Source: an uncultured Clostridia bacterium (GTDB lineage: Bacteria > Bacillota > Clostridia > UMGS1883). From it: a DNA stretch of 64,000 nt. The notes below the pieces were generated by a model. That model saw only the letters and a program-made list of their open reading frames with translations. It did not search any database and had not been told where the DNA came from. A program made the translations under genes and the position numbers. The stretch lies in assembly GCA_947626145.1 (NCBI GenBank), contig CANQRB010000010.1, forward strand, positions 1 to 64,000, written 5' to 3'. Positions 41,540 to 51,303 of this stretch are shown piece after piece; position 1 is the stretch's first letter, and each line of letters opens with the position of its first letter.

Positions 41540-42340
41540 TCACTTTTTGTTGGCCATTTTGCGGTGTTCGCTTGGACTGTGGCCGAAAAACTCGCGAAAG
41601 GCCGTGGAAAAGTACAGCTGATCCTCATATCCCGAGGACTGGGCTATCTGACCGATTGGCAGGTTTGTCTCTGTCAGCAGCCGGGCGGCGTTGTTCATCC
41701 GATAGGTGCGGATGTACTGCTTGGGAGAGACGCCAAGCTTTTCCTTGAACAGGCGGCAGAGGTAGCTCCGGTTCACTCCCACATAAGCGCTGAGCTCGCT
41801 GACGGTTATGGCGCTGTGATAGTGGAAGGTGTGGATGTAGTTCAGTGCGAACTTTACATAATCCTCGGCCATGGTCATGGGCTGGGGCTTTTTTGTCGCG
41901 AAGGCCGACAGAGCGTCCATAAGCCGGCCGTATACCTTGTAGGGGTTCAGGGTTTCGGTTTCGGCCAGACGCAGCATGGCCTCGCCGGCGGCGGTGTTGT
42001 TCCTGATAACGGGGATTTCTCTGGTAAATTCCGTGGAGCTGAGATAGCCCTCCACCGCCGAGCCCGAAAACTCCACCCACGAATATTCCCAGGGATCGCT
42101 GCCGTCCGCCTTGTAAAAGGTCACATCCTTGGGATATATCAGAAAGGCGTCCCCCGGCCCGAGCTCGAACTCTCCGCCGTCCGTTTTATATACGCCCTTC
42201 CCCCTGTGGATATAGTGAATGAGGTGATTGGAGCGCACAAAGTTGCCGATGGAATAATTCGGCCGGCAGTCCTCGTGGCCGTACTGAATGGCGTTGAAGT
42301 CCACAAAGTCCCGAAATCTGTTTATGACGGTTTTTCTCAT
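41540..42340 (-). CDS. AraC-family regulator of the pectin locus
   Basis: 266 residues from the ATG at 42340, preceded by GGAGGTGAG. The N-terminal part (about 25-150) is a cupin-like sensor ('HYIHRGKGVYKTDGGEFELGPGDAFLIYPKDVTFY'). The C-terminal 100 residues are two HTHs: 'ITVSELSAYVGVNRSYLCRLFKEKLGVSPKQYI' and 'PIGQIAQSSGYEDQLYFSTAFREFFGHSPSEHRK'. It lies divergent to, and 138 bases from, the GH105 gene, whose promoter lacks a good -35, so activation by this regulator in response to a pectin-derived sugar is likely. An upstream Met is ruled out by the promoter position. Confidence 0.93.
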   Translation of the reverse strand: MRKTVINRFRDFVDFNAIQYGHEDCRPNYSIGNFVRSNHLIHYIHRGKGVYKTDGGEFELGPGDAFLIYPKDVTFYKADGSDPWEYSWVEFSGSAVEGYLSSTEFTREIPVIRNNTAAGEAMLRLAETETLNPYKVYGRLMDALSAFATKKPQPMTMAEDYVKFALNYIHTFHYHSAITVSELSAYVGVNRSYLCRLFKEKLGVSPKQYIRTYRMNNAARLLTETNLPIGQIAQSSGYEDQLYFSTAFREFFGHSPSEHRKMANKK

Positions 42341-42359
42341 AAGCTCACCTCCCAGGACA

Positions 42360-42388
42360 ATTATAGTATTTTTGGAGAGATAAGTCAA
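42360..42388 (-). promoter_or_regulatory. Promoter of the AraC gene
   Basis: TTGACT (42383-42388), 17 bp, TATAAT (42360-42365) on the minus strand. The 42389-42478 stretch between it and the GH105 start has no good divergent -35/-10 pair, consistent with activator dependence. Confidence 0.8.
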
Positions 42389-42478
42389 TACTTATGTCAC
42401 AAAATCCAATATTTTTATAACAAACTCTTATGGATAATTTACGGTTTTTAATGTATCATTAAAACGTGAGGTGAGAGT

Positions 42479-44287
42479 ATGGACATTCTTGATCGGGCCC
42501 GAAAAATCGCCCGCAGGTATATGGATGAAAATCCTCCCGTTCCCCTTAAGATGAGGGCCTTCTATGACGGCGGCGTCCGCCGAGGCCCGGACTACCGCTA
42601 TCACGCGGATATGGACAGGCTGTTCCCGCAAGCGGAGATGGGGGATAAGGCCTTTGTCCGCTGCCTTTATATGGCGGGCGGTGAGGAAGAGATCGGCCTG
42701 ACAATAACCCTTTTCGGCCCGGCGATACTGAGGGTGAACGGGGCGGAGGTCTTTCGCTCCAGCATTTTTACCGAACGAAATAATCACACGGAAAACCGTG
42801 TGGATATACATATGAACCCCGGCGAAAACCTGCTTGAGCTGGAACTGACAAAAACTCCCCTTGGATTCGGCTGCATCTTCGGCACATGGCTGGGGAAGTG
42901 GGACTATATCTTCATGCGGCCCGACGATCCGGAAACGGAGGGCTGTCAGTACCGGCTGAACGACGGCCCATGGCTGCCGGAGCCCGAGCCGGTGAACGTC
43001 GAGCTTAAGCCCGGCGAATATGCTCTTTTTGTCGCGTCGGACGGGGACGGCCCGGTCACGGTGCGTAAAACGGAGGCAGAGTTCCCGCCGGACGAAAATT
43101 ATTCAAACCTGTTCGGCATAGAGGGTCACGGGGCGTGGCTGGGCCTTTGGCCTTTGAAGGAGGAGCATGGGGGCGACCTTTTCGCCCGGCCCATTGAGGG
43201 AACCTACTGGCGCTTTAAGGAAAAAGACCTTTGGCTGCGGCCCTGTTACGGTGCGGGGAATTTCGGCCGGTGGAGCTATCCTCTGGGCGTAACCCTGTAC
43301 GGCCTTTTGCGGCTGGGCCAGCTTTTGAACGACAAGGAGATAAAGGCTTATGTTGCCGCCCATGCAGAGCGGTGCCTTAACACCTTTGACTATGCTCTAT
43401 GGGACAAAGACAGCCACGGCGGCGCGGCAAGCCTGCACAACCTTCTTTGCAGCATCGACAGTCTTGACGACTGCGGGGCCTTCGGAGCGCTTGTGGAAGA
43501 AGCGGCTTTGACCCTGGGGGTAGAAAATACCGAAAAAATATGCGCTTATATTTCCGACTACATAGAGAACCGCCAGCCCCGGCGGGAAGGCGGGGCTTTT
43601 TACCGAAAAAATCAGCTCCACAGCTTTCACAACGACACCATGTGGCTGGATGATCTGTACATGAGCGTGCCCTTTTTGTGCCGCAGGTATCTTATCACCG
43701 GAGATGAACGCTTCCTTACCGACGCCGCCAACCAGTTCAGGCAGTACAGAAAGCTGCTTTACATGGATGATAAGGGGCTGATGAGCCATGTTTACGACTT
43801 CCGCCACGGGCTGCGCAACGGCGTGGCGTGGGGACGGGGCAACGGCTGGACGCTGTTTTCCCTCAGTGAGCTGCTCATGGCCATGCCGCGGGATTTCCCC
43901 CACAGGCCGGAGACGGAGGCCATGTTTAAGGAGCTTTGCGTCGGGTACGCCGCCCGTCAGAGTGAGGACGGCCGCTGGCACCAGGTGCTGGACGATCCGG
44001 AGGCTTATCTTGAGACCAGCTGCACCGCCATGTTCGCCTGCGCTTTCATGCGTGGGGTGAGGATGGGCCTGCTGGAGCCGGATTATGCCGAAAGAGCCCG
44101 GCGGGCGGTAAACTCCATTGTGGAAAACTGCACTGACGGCGAGGGCAACGTTTACGGCGTGTGCCGTGGCTCGGAGTTCGCTTTCCGGCCCGATTACTAC
44201 AAATATGAGCTTACGACAAGGACGAACGACACCCACGGGATAGGGATAGTTCTTCTGGCGATATATGAGGTGACTTATGGAACTTAA
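42479..44287 (+). CDS. Unsaturated rhamnogalacturonyl hydrolase-like GH105/GH88 protein
   Basis: 602 residues, cytoplasmic (no signal peptide). An N-terminal beta-domain of about 210 residues precedes an (alpha/alpha)6 toroid (about 250-600). Signature pieces are 'FHNDTMWLDDLYMSVPFLCRRY', with the Asp of the hydrolase motif, 'HVYDFRHGLRNGVAWGRGNGWTLFSLSELL' and 'LETSCTAMFACAFMRGV'. GH105 enzymes hydrate the double bond of unsaturated galacturonyl-rhamnose released by rhamnogalacturonan lyases. The GAGGTGAG site ahead of ATG 42479 fits. It is longer than YteR by the N-terminal domain. It overlaps the next gene by 11 bases and begins the pectin operon. Confidence 0.9.
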   Translation: MDILDRARKIARRYMDENPPVPLKMRAFYDGGVRRGPDYRYHADMDRLFPQAEMGDKAFVRCLYMAGGEEEIGLTITLFGPAILRVNGAEVFRSSIFTERNNHTENRVDIHMNPGENLLELELTKTPLGFGCIFGTWLGKWDYIFMRPDDPETEGCQYRLNDGPWLPEPEPVNVELKPGEYALFVASDGDGPVTVRKTEAEFPPDENYSNLFGIEGHGAWLGLWPLKEEHGGDLFARPIEGTYWRFKEKDLWLRPCYGAGNFGRWSYPLGVTLYGLLRLGQLLNDKEIKAYVAAHAERCLNTFDYALWDKDSHGGAASLHNLLCSIDSLDDCGAFGALVEEAALTLGVENTEKICAYISDYIENRQPRREGGAFYRKNQLHSFHNDTMWLDDLYMSVPFLCRRYLITGDERFLTDAANQFRQYRKLLYMDDKGLMSHVYDFRHGLRNGVAWGRGNGWTLFSLSELLMAMPRDFPHRPETEAMFKELCVGYAARQSEDGRWHQVLDDPEAYLETSCTAMFACAFMRGVRMGLLEPDYAERARRAVNSIVENCTDGEGNVYGVCRGSEFAFRPDYYKYELTTRTNDTHGIGIVLLAIYEVTYGT

Positions 44288-45506
44288 GGAAATACGCAAA
44301 ATCGACATTTCGGCGGCGGGGCGCTATTGCCGTATGTGGTTGGGTGACATCGACGGGGACGGACGAATGGAGATAGTCATGGTTCAGCCGGACTCAGGCT
44401 TTGACGATCGATACTGGCCCCACAGCGTCCGCTGCGCCACGGCCTATGACCTCGGCGGCAAAGTGCTTTGGCAGATAGGGACGCCCGATCCGGACGCGAA
44501 GCCCAGCGGCAGCGACATACCCGCCCAGATATACGACATCGACGGGGATGGGAAGCCTGAGTTTATCTGCGCCATGGACGACGAGCTCCGCATCTATGAC
44601 GGAAAGACGGGAAAGCTGAAGTCCGCCCATTCCCTGCCCGACCCCCACGCCCACGACTGCATAATCATCGCCGACCTTGAGGGCCGGGGACGGGCGGAAA
44701 ATATCATAGTAAAGGACCGCTATCAAAGGCTCTGGGCCCTTGACAGGGATTTTAACGTTATGTGGGAGCATGAGGGCAACGTGGGTCACTATCCCTGGCC
44801 CCACGACCTTGACGGGGACGGGGCGGAGGAGCTTATCGCCGGTTACACCGTGCTCAACGGCAAGGGTGAGCCCCTGTGGACAATCGACATGAAGGATCAC
44901 GCCGACTGCATCTGGATAGGGGACATCAACGGCGACGGCAAACCCGAGGCGGTCATCGGCGGCGACGACATCACCGCCTACACCAATGACGGACGGCTGC
45001 TGTGGCGGTTCACGGACACCGTGGAGAGCCAGAACGTGGCCATCGGCAACCTTCGGCCGGAGCTGCCGGGACTGGAGATCTGCGGCCTTGACCGCATCGA
45101 TCGGGGAAATCCGGGCCTTGACGGCATTTTTATAGTCAGCTCCGAGGGGAAATCCCTGTACAAGGAGCATAGAACGGTACCCGGCTGGAGCAGCGTCTGC
45201 ACCGTGATAAACAACCTTGACGGAAAGAACACGGATAATATTCTGGCCTACCGCCGTGGCGGGCTGCCCAACGCGGTCTATGACGGGTACCTGAACACCG
45301 TTTTTGAGTTCCCCTTTGACGGCTATGTACTCTGGGGCGATCTTGTCGGGACGGGAGCCAACCAGCTCATAGTCTACTCCCAGACCGAGGCGGTCATTTA
45401 CTCCGCCGTGCCCGTTGATCTTGACAAGGGCGCGGACGGCCCGCTGCCCCAGCCGAAGCGGCTGTACAACAATACCCGCTACTGGGGCGGGGAGTGCGGA
45501 AAGTGA
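44277..45506 (+). CDS. Cytoplasmic FG-GAP/PL11-like beta-propeller protein
   Basis: 409 residues, no signal peptide. It contains repeated Asp-rich calcium loops, 'LGDIDGDGRMEIVM', 'IYDIDGDGKPEFIC', 'PHDLDGDGAEELIAG' and 'IGDINGDGKPEAVIGG', the FG-GAP/propeller blades also found in PL11 rhamnogalacturonan lyases. The catalytic residues of PL11 cannot be assigned. It overlaps GH105 by 11 bases, so a role in intracellular handling of rhamnogalacturonan oligomers is likely: an oligo-lyase or a binding protein. Function not proven. Confidence 0.8.
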   Translation: MELKEIRKIDISAAGRYCRMWLGDIDGDGRMEIVMVQPDSGFDDRYWPHSVRCATAYDLGGKVLWQIGTPDPDAKPSGSDIPAQIYDIDGDGKPEFICAMDDELRIYDGKTGKLKSAHSLPDPHAHDCIIIADLEGRGRAENIIVKDRYQRLWALDRDFNVMWEHEGNVGHYPWPHDLDGDGAEELIAGYTVLNGKGEPLWTIDMKDHADCIWIGDINGDGKPEAVIGGDDITAYTNDGRLLWRFTDTVESQNVAIGNLRPELPGLEICGLDRIDRGNPGLDGIFIVSSEGKSLYKEHRTVPGWSSVCTVINNLDGKNTDNILAYRRGGLPNAVYDGYLNTVFEFPFDGYVLWGDLVGTGANQLIVYSQTEAVIYSAVPVDLDKGADGPLPQPKRLYNNTRYWGGECGK

Positions 45507-45706
45507 GGAATTAGAAATTAGGAATTAGGAATAAATAGTGATTAACGCGGTTGCTCTGACAGGCGTGGTTTGCCGAAAAAGTGAGCCGGATTGACGTACT
45601 GTGACATTGGCAGTGTATTGCGCTTCCTCCGACAGATGTTTACTGCGGCAATGACAAACAGCGCGGCCACCGCATTAATATTCCTCACTCCTCATTCCTA
45701 ATTAGT
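45505..45706. repeat. Intergenic repeat with AGGAATTAGGAAT-type inverted ends
   Basis: GTGAGGAATTAGAAATTAGGAATTAGGAAT at the left (45505-45531) is matched in inverse by ATTCCTCACTCCTCATTCCTAATTAG at the right (45679-45704). The about 150 bp between carries no gene. This is a further candidate non-autonomous element, present once. Confidence 0.5.
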
Positions 45707-45725
45707 AAAAGAAAGGATGTTGAAA

Positions 45726-48700
45726 ATGAAAAAGCTTTTGACGATCACGGCGGTCACGCTTGCGTTGATCCTGCTGACGGCGGCTCCGGCGCTGGCCGAC
45801 GCCTCCGGCGGGCTTGTGGCGGTTAAGGTCGACGGCGGGGTATACCTGTCCTGGAACATGACCGGCGCCGAAAGTTACACCCTCTATCGGGGCGACGAGG
45901 CCATCGTTACGACTACGGGCACCAACTATGTGGACGCCGAGGCCGACGGCACGGCCCAATATCACATTGATTCCAACGCCCCTGTTTCCGTGTGGGATAA
46001 GGGCTATCTGGAAATACCCATCGAAGCCCCCGCCCAGAACCTTGGCGATATAACCGAGGGTATACGGGCCGTGGAGCTTAAGGCCGCTGCGGAGATGAAC
46101 ATCGGCTCCAAGTGGCACCTTGCGCCCCTTGAGGACGGGGCCGTCGTCCCCATTCGTGAGGACGGAGCTGTTATGGATGTCAATGCCCAGTCCAAGGAGG
46201 TTGGCGGCAGCGTGGGCACATACGCTTTCAACAACGGCGACAACCAGAAGTTCTACCTTGAGGACGCTGACGGCGGCTATGTTATAAAGGGTAAGCAGAG
46301 CGAACTCTATCTGGCCGTGGCCGCCGACGGGGCCGTCACCCTTCAGGAGCGGGCCGACGCCTCGGTTTTCACGGTGACGGACATTGATTTTGACATAGCC
46401 GAGGCGGAAATGACCGCCATAAAAGCCATAAAAGGCGAAGTTGTCTATACCGCCAACGACGCCTCCGTGGGCGATCTTGACGGCGACGGGGAGTACGAGA
46501 TTGTCCTCAAGTGGGATCCCAGCGACTCCAAGGACGCCTCCCAAAACGGGAGGACCGGCAAGGTCTATATTGATGCCTATGAGCTGAACGGCACAAGGCT
46601 TTGGCGCATAGATTTGGGCCCCAATATCCGTGCCGGAGCCCATGACACACAGTTCATAGTCTACGACTTGGACGGTGATGGAAAAGCCGAGGTTGCCTTC
46701 CGCACCGCCGACGGCACGGTGGACGGCGCGGACACGGTTATCGGCGATCCGGACGCCCTCTGGACAGATAACTGGTCGGGCAAAAACCTCGAGGGCCCAC
46801 TTTGGGTAACCGTTTTTGAGGGCGCCACGGGCAAAGCTTTGGCCAGCGTTCCCTACGACCCTCAGACCACCGAACCGGGAGCGTCCATATTCGGCGACGA
46901 CTACGGCAACCGCTCCGAGCGGTACAACGCCTGTGTGGCCTATCTCGACGGCGTAAATCCCTATATGGTGTTTTTCCGGGGCTACTACGGGGGCCAGTCG
47001 GGCAAAGGACCCGGCAGGACGGTTATTGCCGCTTTCAGCTATAAAGACGGCAATATTGAAAAATACTGGCGTTTCGACACCATGGACGCCGGAAATGAGC
47101 AGTATATCGGTCAGGGCAACCACAATGTTTCCGTGGCCGACGTGGACGGGGACGGAAAGGATGAAATCCTTACCGGCGCCCTGACGCTGGACGACGACGG
47201 CAGCGTGCTGTGGTGCTCCTTCATGGGCCACGGCGACGCCATGCACCTTGGAGATTATGACCCCTACAGACCGGGGTTGGAATATTTTGTGGTACACGAG
47301 CACGCCTCTCCCGACCAGAAGTACGGCTTCACCGTCTTTGACGCTGCCACCGGCGAGATACTTCATAAGAGAGAGGCCGGCAAGGACACGGGCCGTGGCG
47401 TCATGGCCAATATCGGCCCCTTCGGCGGCACTTATGTTGCCTGGGCCGGCAGCGGCGCGGGGAAGATTAACTCCCTGGGCGAAAATCTTAATTACGATTT
47501 CAATTCAATGAACTTCCGCATATTCTGGGACGGCGACCTCTACGAGGAGCTTTTGGACGGAACCTCTATTTTCAAGATTAACGGCGAGGGCAAGCAGGAG
47601 CTGATTTTCAGCGCCGCAGGCTGCGCCTCCAACAACGGCTCCAAGTCCAACCCCTGCCTTCAGGCGGACATTCTTGGCGACTGGCGCGAGGAGGTGCTGC
47701 TCCGCAGCGCCGACGGCCTGAGCCTGAGACTGTACACCACCACTGTTCCTACGGAATTTTCGCTCATGCCCCTGATGACCGACCACGTTTACCGCATGGG
47801 CGTCGTTTGGCAGAACTCCGCCTACAACCAGCCGCCCCACCTTGGCTATTATCCGGCGGGCATTGTGGAGCTGACTCTCGGTTCCGACACGGCCAAAATA
47901 AACGGCCTGACCGCCGGGCTGGACGCCGCCCCCTATGCCGAGGAGGGCCGCACCCTTGTGCCCCTGCGCTTCATCGGCGAGGCTTTGGGCGCAAAGGTGG
48001 AATATGACAACGGCGTAATAACGGTCACCGCCGGGAATGACACCGTAATAATGAACATAGGCAGCGCCGATTACACCCTTAACGGCGAGGCAAGAACCAT
48101 GTCCGTCCCGCCCGTTGTGGTGAACGAGCGCACTCTTGTCCCCGTCCGCACCGTGTCCGAGGCCCTCGGTATGGATGTGGGCTGGGAACAGGAGACCCAA
48201 AAGGTGACTATCAGAAGGAGAGACTTACCCGTGACAGTAACGCCAATGAATATTGAAACCACGGCCGCTTCGGCGGCCGTGGACGTCAGTCAGCCCAAAA
48301 GGATTTTTATCGCCGGTGACTCCACGGCCCAGACATACCGCGAAAGCGCCGCTCCTCAGGCGGGCTGGGGCCAGATGCTTGGCCTTTTCTTTAATGACAG
48401 CGTCACTGTGGAAAACCGGGCCCTGGCCGGCCGCAGCCTTAAGAGCTTTTACAACGACGGCCGCTGGGACGCGATACTTAACGACGCCCTGCCCGGCGAT
48501 TATGTCATTATTCAGTTCGGCCACAACGATGGGGCGTGGAACAAGCCAGAGCGCTATATCAGCCTTGAGGACTATCCGGCGTTTCTGGACGAAAAGTATA
48601 TAGGCCCCGCCCTTGACAGGGGACTTATCCCCATAATAGCCTCCCACACCCAGTCCCACAGGTTCGGCGATGACGGGAAGATCGGCGAGCCCGACCCCGA

Positions 48701-50378
48701 CGCGGTCAGCTATGATTCTCTTCTTCGGGACGCCGCCGAGCGCTGGAACCTGACCTTTATCGACGTAAACAAACTCAGCCGTGACCTTGAGAATTCCATG
48801 GGAGCTAAAGAGAGCGAAAAGCTCCATCTCTATGCCGACCCCGGACAGTACGCCAATTATCCCGACGGGGTGGCCGACAACACCCACTATTCCTGGTACG
48901 GAGCCTTTGAAATTGCCAAAATCGTCGCCGAGGGTCTGGAGCAGATCGACGATCTCCGTCTGCGCCGGGCCGACGGATACGCCATGACCGGTTCTTTTGA
49001 AGGGGAGCATAGCTTCGACGTCCGTCAGTACGGCTTTGCCCGTGAGTTCAGCGTGGCCGTCAGGACAGGTGCTCCCGTCACCGTCACGGTAAACGGAAAT
49101 ACCGTTTTGACGCCAAATTCCGCCGAAAGTGAGCTCATGACCCGTGCCGCCGCGGTGGACGGCAGAATTAATATCACTGCCTCCGGCCCTGTGACCGTGG
49201 AGGTCAGCCCCGTGTGGAGCTTTGCTCCCGAGGGCGGCATAAACGCCGCCGAGGATTATTCTCTTGACATCCCTGACGGCACGTACGATTTTTACTTCAC
49301 AAAGTCGGACACCGAGCGGGGCAACATTTACATAAACTCCCTTTTGGTGGGGGCCAATGTGGATATGTACGGTACCGTGGGCGTGCCTAATGGTACGGTT
49401 CATGTGTTCCGTGGCTTTGACGTGGAGGGCGGAGCCGCCGTCCGTGTGGATCAGCGCACCACCCGCCTTGCCAAAGTGGAGGCTGTGAAAACTCCCGCCA
49501 TTTTCAGCCGCAAGACCCGTATTTTTGTGGGCGGCGACTCCACTCTCTGCAACTATTATCCCGTAATTCCCGATGTGGTCGAGGCGGATATTCCCGCCGG
49601 GGAGCGCCGCACCGGCTGGGCCCAGCTCCTTGACAGGTTCGTCGTCTCTGACTACGAGGTGGTAAATCTTGCCTCCAGCGGCGACTGGGCCCGTGACTGG
49701 AAGGACAACATCTTTCCCACAGTTATGGCGCAGGGCCGCCCCGGCGACATTCTCGTCATACAATTCGGCATCAACGACCGCAACCGTGACGACAAGAAAA
49801 AGGAAACTATGGCCGACGCCCTCAGATATATGGTGACCGAGGCCGCCCAAAAGGGCATTACGCCCATTCTGGTCAAGCCCCAGCCCTCCGTGGGCTACAC
49901 CTGGGGCAGCGCCGGCGAAAACGAGGCCCCCAACGGCAACAACGGCGGCTTCTTTGACGTGGTGACCGATGTGGCCAATGAGACCGGCTGTCTTTATGTT
50001 GACCTTTACGCTCTGGCGGGCCAGCACTTTGCTCAGGTGGGACGGGATTATGTGAGCCGTAATTATCAGCTTTGGGACAGCGCCAAAAACGAGATGGCCG
50101 ACAAGCTCCACATTTCCTTTGCCGGAGCTAAGGAGATATGCGCTCTGTTTGCGGCCGAGGCCGACGAGCGCGGCCTTATAGCCTCGGACGGCTATTACGA
50201 GGTCACTCAAATAACCAACGGCGTCTATCTGTTCGTAAACGGGGAAAAGGCCTATATTCTTAATAATTCCGACGGCGGCAGGGACGTGACCCTTACTTAC
50301 GCCGGCGGCAGTGAAACGGTGACCGTCGCCCCTCACTGCGGCCTGCACATTAATACCCCGCAGGAGATGACAGCGTGA
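45726..50378 (+). CDS. Secreted rhamnogalacturonan lyase (PL11) with two SGNH esterase domains
   Basis: 1550 residues from the ATG at 45726 (AAAGG 10 bases before). Signal peptide 1-24, then a PL11-type beta-propeller lyase (about 240-715) with many Ca loops ('GDLDGDGEYEIVLKWDP', 'VADVDGDGKDEI', 'GDWREEVLLRSADG'). Two copper-amine-oxidase-N stalk units follow (about 731-840, 'RTLVPLRFIGEALGA', 'RTLVPVRTVSEALGM'). SGNH 1 (about 855-1065) has 'IAGDSTAQTY', 'FGHND' and 'NTHYSW'; a beta linker domain follows. SGNH 2 (about 1268-1480) has 'VGGDSTLCNY', 'FGINDRN' and 'DKLHISFAG'. The SGNH domains resemble CE12 rhamnogalacturonan acetylesterases. One chain thus cuts the backbone and removes acetyls. 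No transmembrane anchor is seen. Confidence 0.9.
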   Translation: MKKLLTITAVTLALILLTAAPALADASGGLVAVKVDGGVYLSWNMTGAESYTLYRGDEAIVTTTGTNYVDAEADGTAQYHIDSNAPVSVWDKGYLEIPIEAPAQNLGDITEGIRAVELKAAAEMNIGSKWHLAPLEDGAVVPIREDGAVMDVNAQSKEVGGSVGTYAFNNGDNQKFYLEDADGGYVIKGKQSELYLAVAADGAVTLQERADASVFTVTDIDFDIAEAEMTAIKAIKGEVVYTANDASVGDLDGDGEYEIVLKWDPSDSKDASQNGRTGKVYIDAYELNGTRLWRIDLGPNIRAGAHDTQFIVYDLDGDGKAEVAFRTADGTVDGADTVIGDPDALWTDNWSGKNLEGPLWVTVFEGATGKALASVPYDPQTTEPGASIFGDDYGNRSERYNACVAYLDGVNPYMVFFRGYYGGQSGKGPGRTVIAAFSYKDGNIEKYWRFDTMDAGNEQYIGQGNHNVSVADVDGDGKDEILTGALTLDDDGSVLWCSFMGHGDAMHLGDYDPYRPGLEYFVVHEHASPDQKYGFTVFDAATGEILHKREAGKDTGRGVMANIGPFGGTYVAWAGSGAGKINSLGENLNYDFNSMNFRIFWDGDLYEELLDGTSIFKINGEGKQELIFSAAGCASNNGSKSNPCLQADILGDWREEVLLRSADGLSLRLYTTTVPTEFSLMPLMTDHVYRMGVVWQNSAYNQPPHLGYYPAGIVELTLGSDTAKINGLTAGLDAAPYAEEGRTLVPLRFIGEALGAKVEYDNGVITVTAGNDTVIMNIGSADYTLNGEARTMSVPPVVVNERTLVPVRTVSEALGMDVGWEQETQKVTIRRRDLPVTVTPMNIETTAASAAVDVSQPKRIFIAGDSTAQTYRESAAPQAGWGQMLGLFFNDSVTVENRALAGRSLKSFYNDGRWDAILNDALPGDYVIIQFGHNDGAWNKPERYISLEDYPAFLDEKYIGPALDRGLIPIIASHTQSHRFGDDGKIGEPDPDAVSYDSLLRDAAERWNLTFIDVNKLSRDLENSMGAKESEKLHLYADPGQYANYPDGVADNTHYSWYGAFEIAKIVAEGLEQIDDLRLRRADGYAMTGSFEGEHSFDVRQYGFAREFSVAVRTGAPVTVTVNGNTVLTPNSAESELMTRAAAVDGRINITASGPVTVEVSPVWSFAPEGGINAAEDYSLDIPDGTYDFYFTKSDTERGNIYINSLLVGANVDMYGTVGVPNGTVHVFRGFDVEGGAAVRVDQRTTRLAKVEAVKTPAIFSRKTRIFVGGDSTLCNYYPVIPDVVEADIPAGERRTGWAQLLDRFVVSDYEVVNLASSGDWARDWKDNIFPTVMAQGRPGDILVIQFGINDRNRDDKKKETMADALRYMVTEAAQKGITPILVKPQPSVGYTWGSAGENEAPNGNNGGFFDVVTDVANETGCLYVDLYALAGQHFAQVGRDYVSRNYQLWDSAKNEMADKLHISFAGAKEICALFAAEADERGLIASDGYYEVTQITNGVYLFVNGEKAYILNNSDGGRDVTLTYAGGSETVTVAPHCGLHINTPQEMTA

Positions 50379-51223
50379 AAACCTTCAGAATTGAGCTGAA
50401 AATTTGTGCGGAAAGTGATATGACCGTTGACGCCTTTGTCAATCACCGCCGCTTTTTGGTGAACGGACTTAAGCTCAAGGCGGGGGAGACCTTTGCGGGC
50501 GCCTTTGCCGCCGCCTTGGGCGAGGCTGACTTCCAGAAGCAGCCTTGTTACCGTGACGAAAAAGTGAACCTCAACGTCACCGGCGGCGAGGTTGAGGCAA
50601 AAATAGAGGAGGCGGAGCTGCCGGTGATATACTGTCTCGGCGACTCCACCGTCTGTGACCAGACCTATGCCGGCGGCGGTTCCATGGAGCGCTGCTGCGG
50701 CTGGGGCCAGACCCTGCCCATGTATCTTGGGAGCGGATTTGCCGTCAGCAATCACGCCGAGCAGGGAACCCACACCGGCGACTGCCTGAGCTGTCACCTG
50801 CCGCCGGTGCTGCGCCAGCTACGGCCCGACGATAAAGTCCTCGTCCAGTTCGGCCACAACGACCAAAAGCAGGACCGGCTCCGGCCCTTCGGCGGATATA
50901 AGGACAATCTGCGGAAGATTGCCGAACTGGTTGGCGAAAAGGGGGCGGAGTGCGTTCTTTGCACGCCTATAAACCGGCTGATATATGTGGACGGGGAGCT
51001 GAACACCTATCTTGACGATTACGCCGCCGCCGTCCGTGAGCTGGCGGCGGAGCTGGGGCTGCGCTGCATTGACCTCTATACTTTTACCACGCGGACGTTC
51101 CGTGAGCTGGGCGAAGAAGCGGAGAATCTGTTCTACCATCCGCCCGGCGGCCCTCTTGACCGGACGCATCCCAACGATTTGGGCGGGAAGCTGATAGGAG
51201 CGGAAGTCGCGCGTGAACTGTAA
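50375..51223 (+). CDS. Cytoplasmic SGNH/GDSL hydrolase, CE12-like
   Basis: 282 residues, GTG start overlapping the lyase-esterase stop by 4 bases. After an about 90-residue N-terminal beta domain, the SGNH blocks are present: Ser in 'YCLGDSTVCDQ', Gly in 'NHAEQGTHTG', Asn in 'VQFGHNDQ', and the Asp/His dyad in 'LDRTHPNDLGG'. This is the rhamnogalacturonan-acetylesterase-like arrangement. No signal peptide, so it acts inside, presumably deacetylating imported oligosaccharides. It ends the operon before a terminator. Confidence 0.92.
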   Translation: MKTFRIELKICAESDMTVDAFVNHRRFLVNGLKLKAGETFAGAFAAALGEADFQKQPCYRDEKVNLNVTGGEVEAKIEEAELPVIYCLGDSTVCDQTYAGGGSMERCCGWGQTLPMYLGSGFAVSNHAEQGTHTGDCLSCHLPPVLRQLRPDDKVLVQFGHNDQKQDRLRPFGGYKDNLRKIAELVGEKGAECVLCTPINRLIYVDGELNTYLDDYAAAVRELAAELGLRCIDLYTFTTRTFRELGEEAENLFYHPPGGPLDRTHPNDLGGKLIGAEVAREL

Positions 51224-51261
51224 CCGAAAAGCGCACTCCTTCCGGATGAAATATATAAAAG

Positions 51262-51295
51262 CTCCCGAAGCCAAGGCAGGCTCCGGGAGTTTTTG
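51262..51295 (+). terminator. Terminator of the pectin operon
   Basis: CTCCCGAAGCC / GGCTCCGGGAG stem (one bulge) with an AAGGCA loop and TTTTTG. It also lies 9 bases from the stop of the convergent rpiB-type gene. Confidence 0.8.
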
Positions 51296-51303
51296 TGTAT
51301 AAT

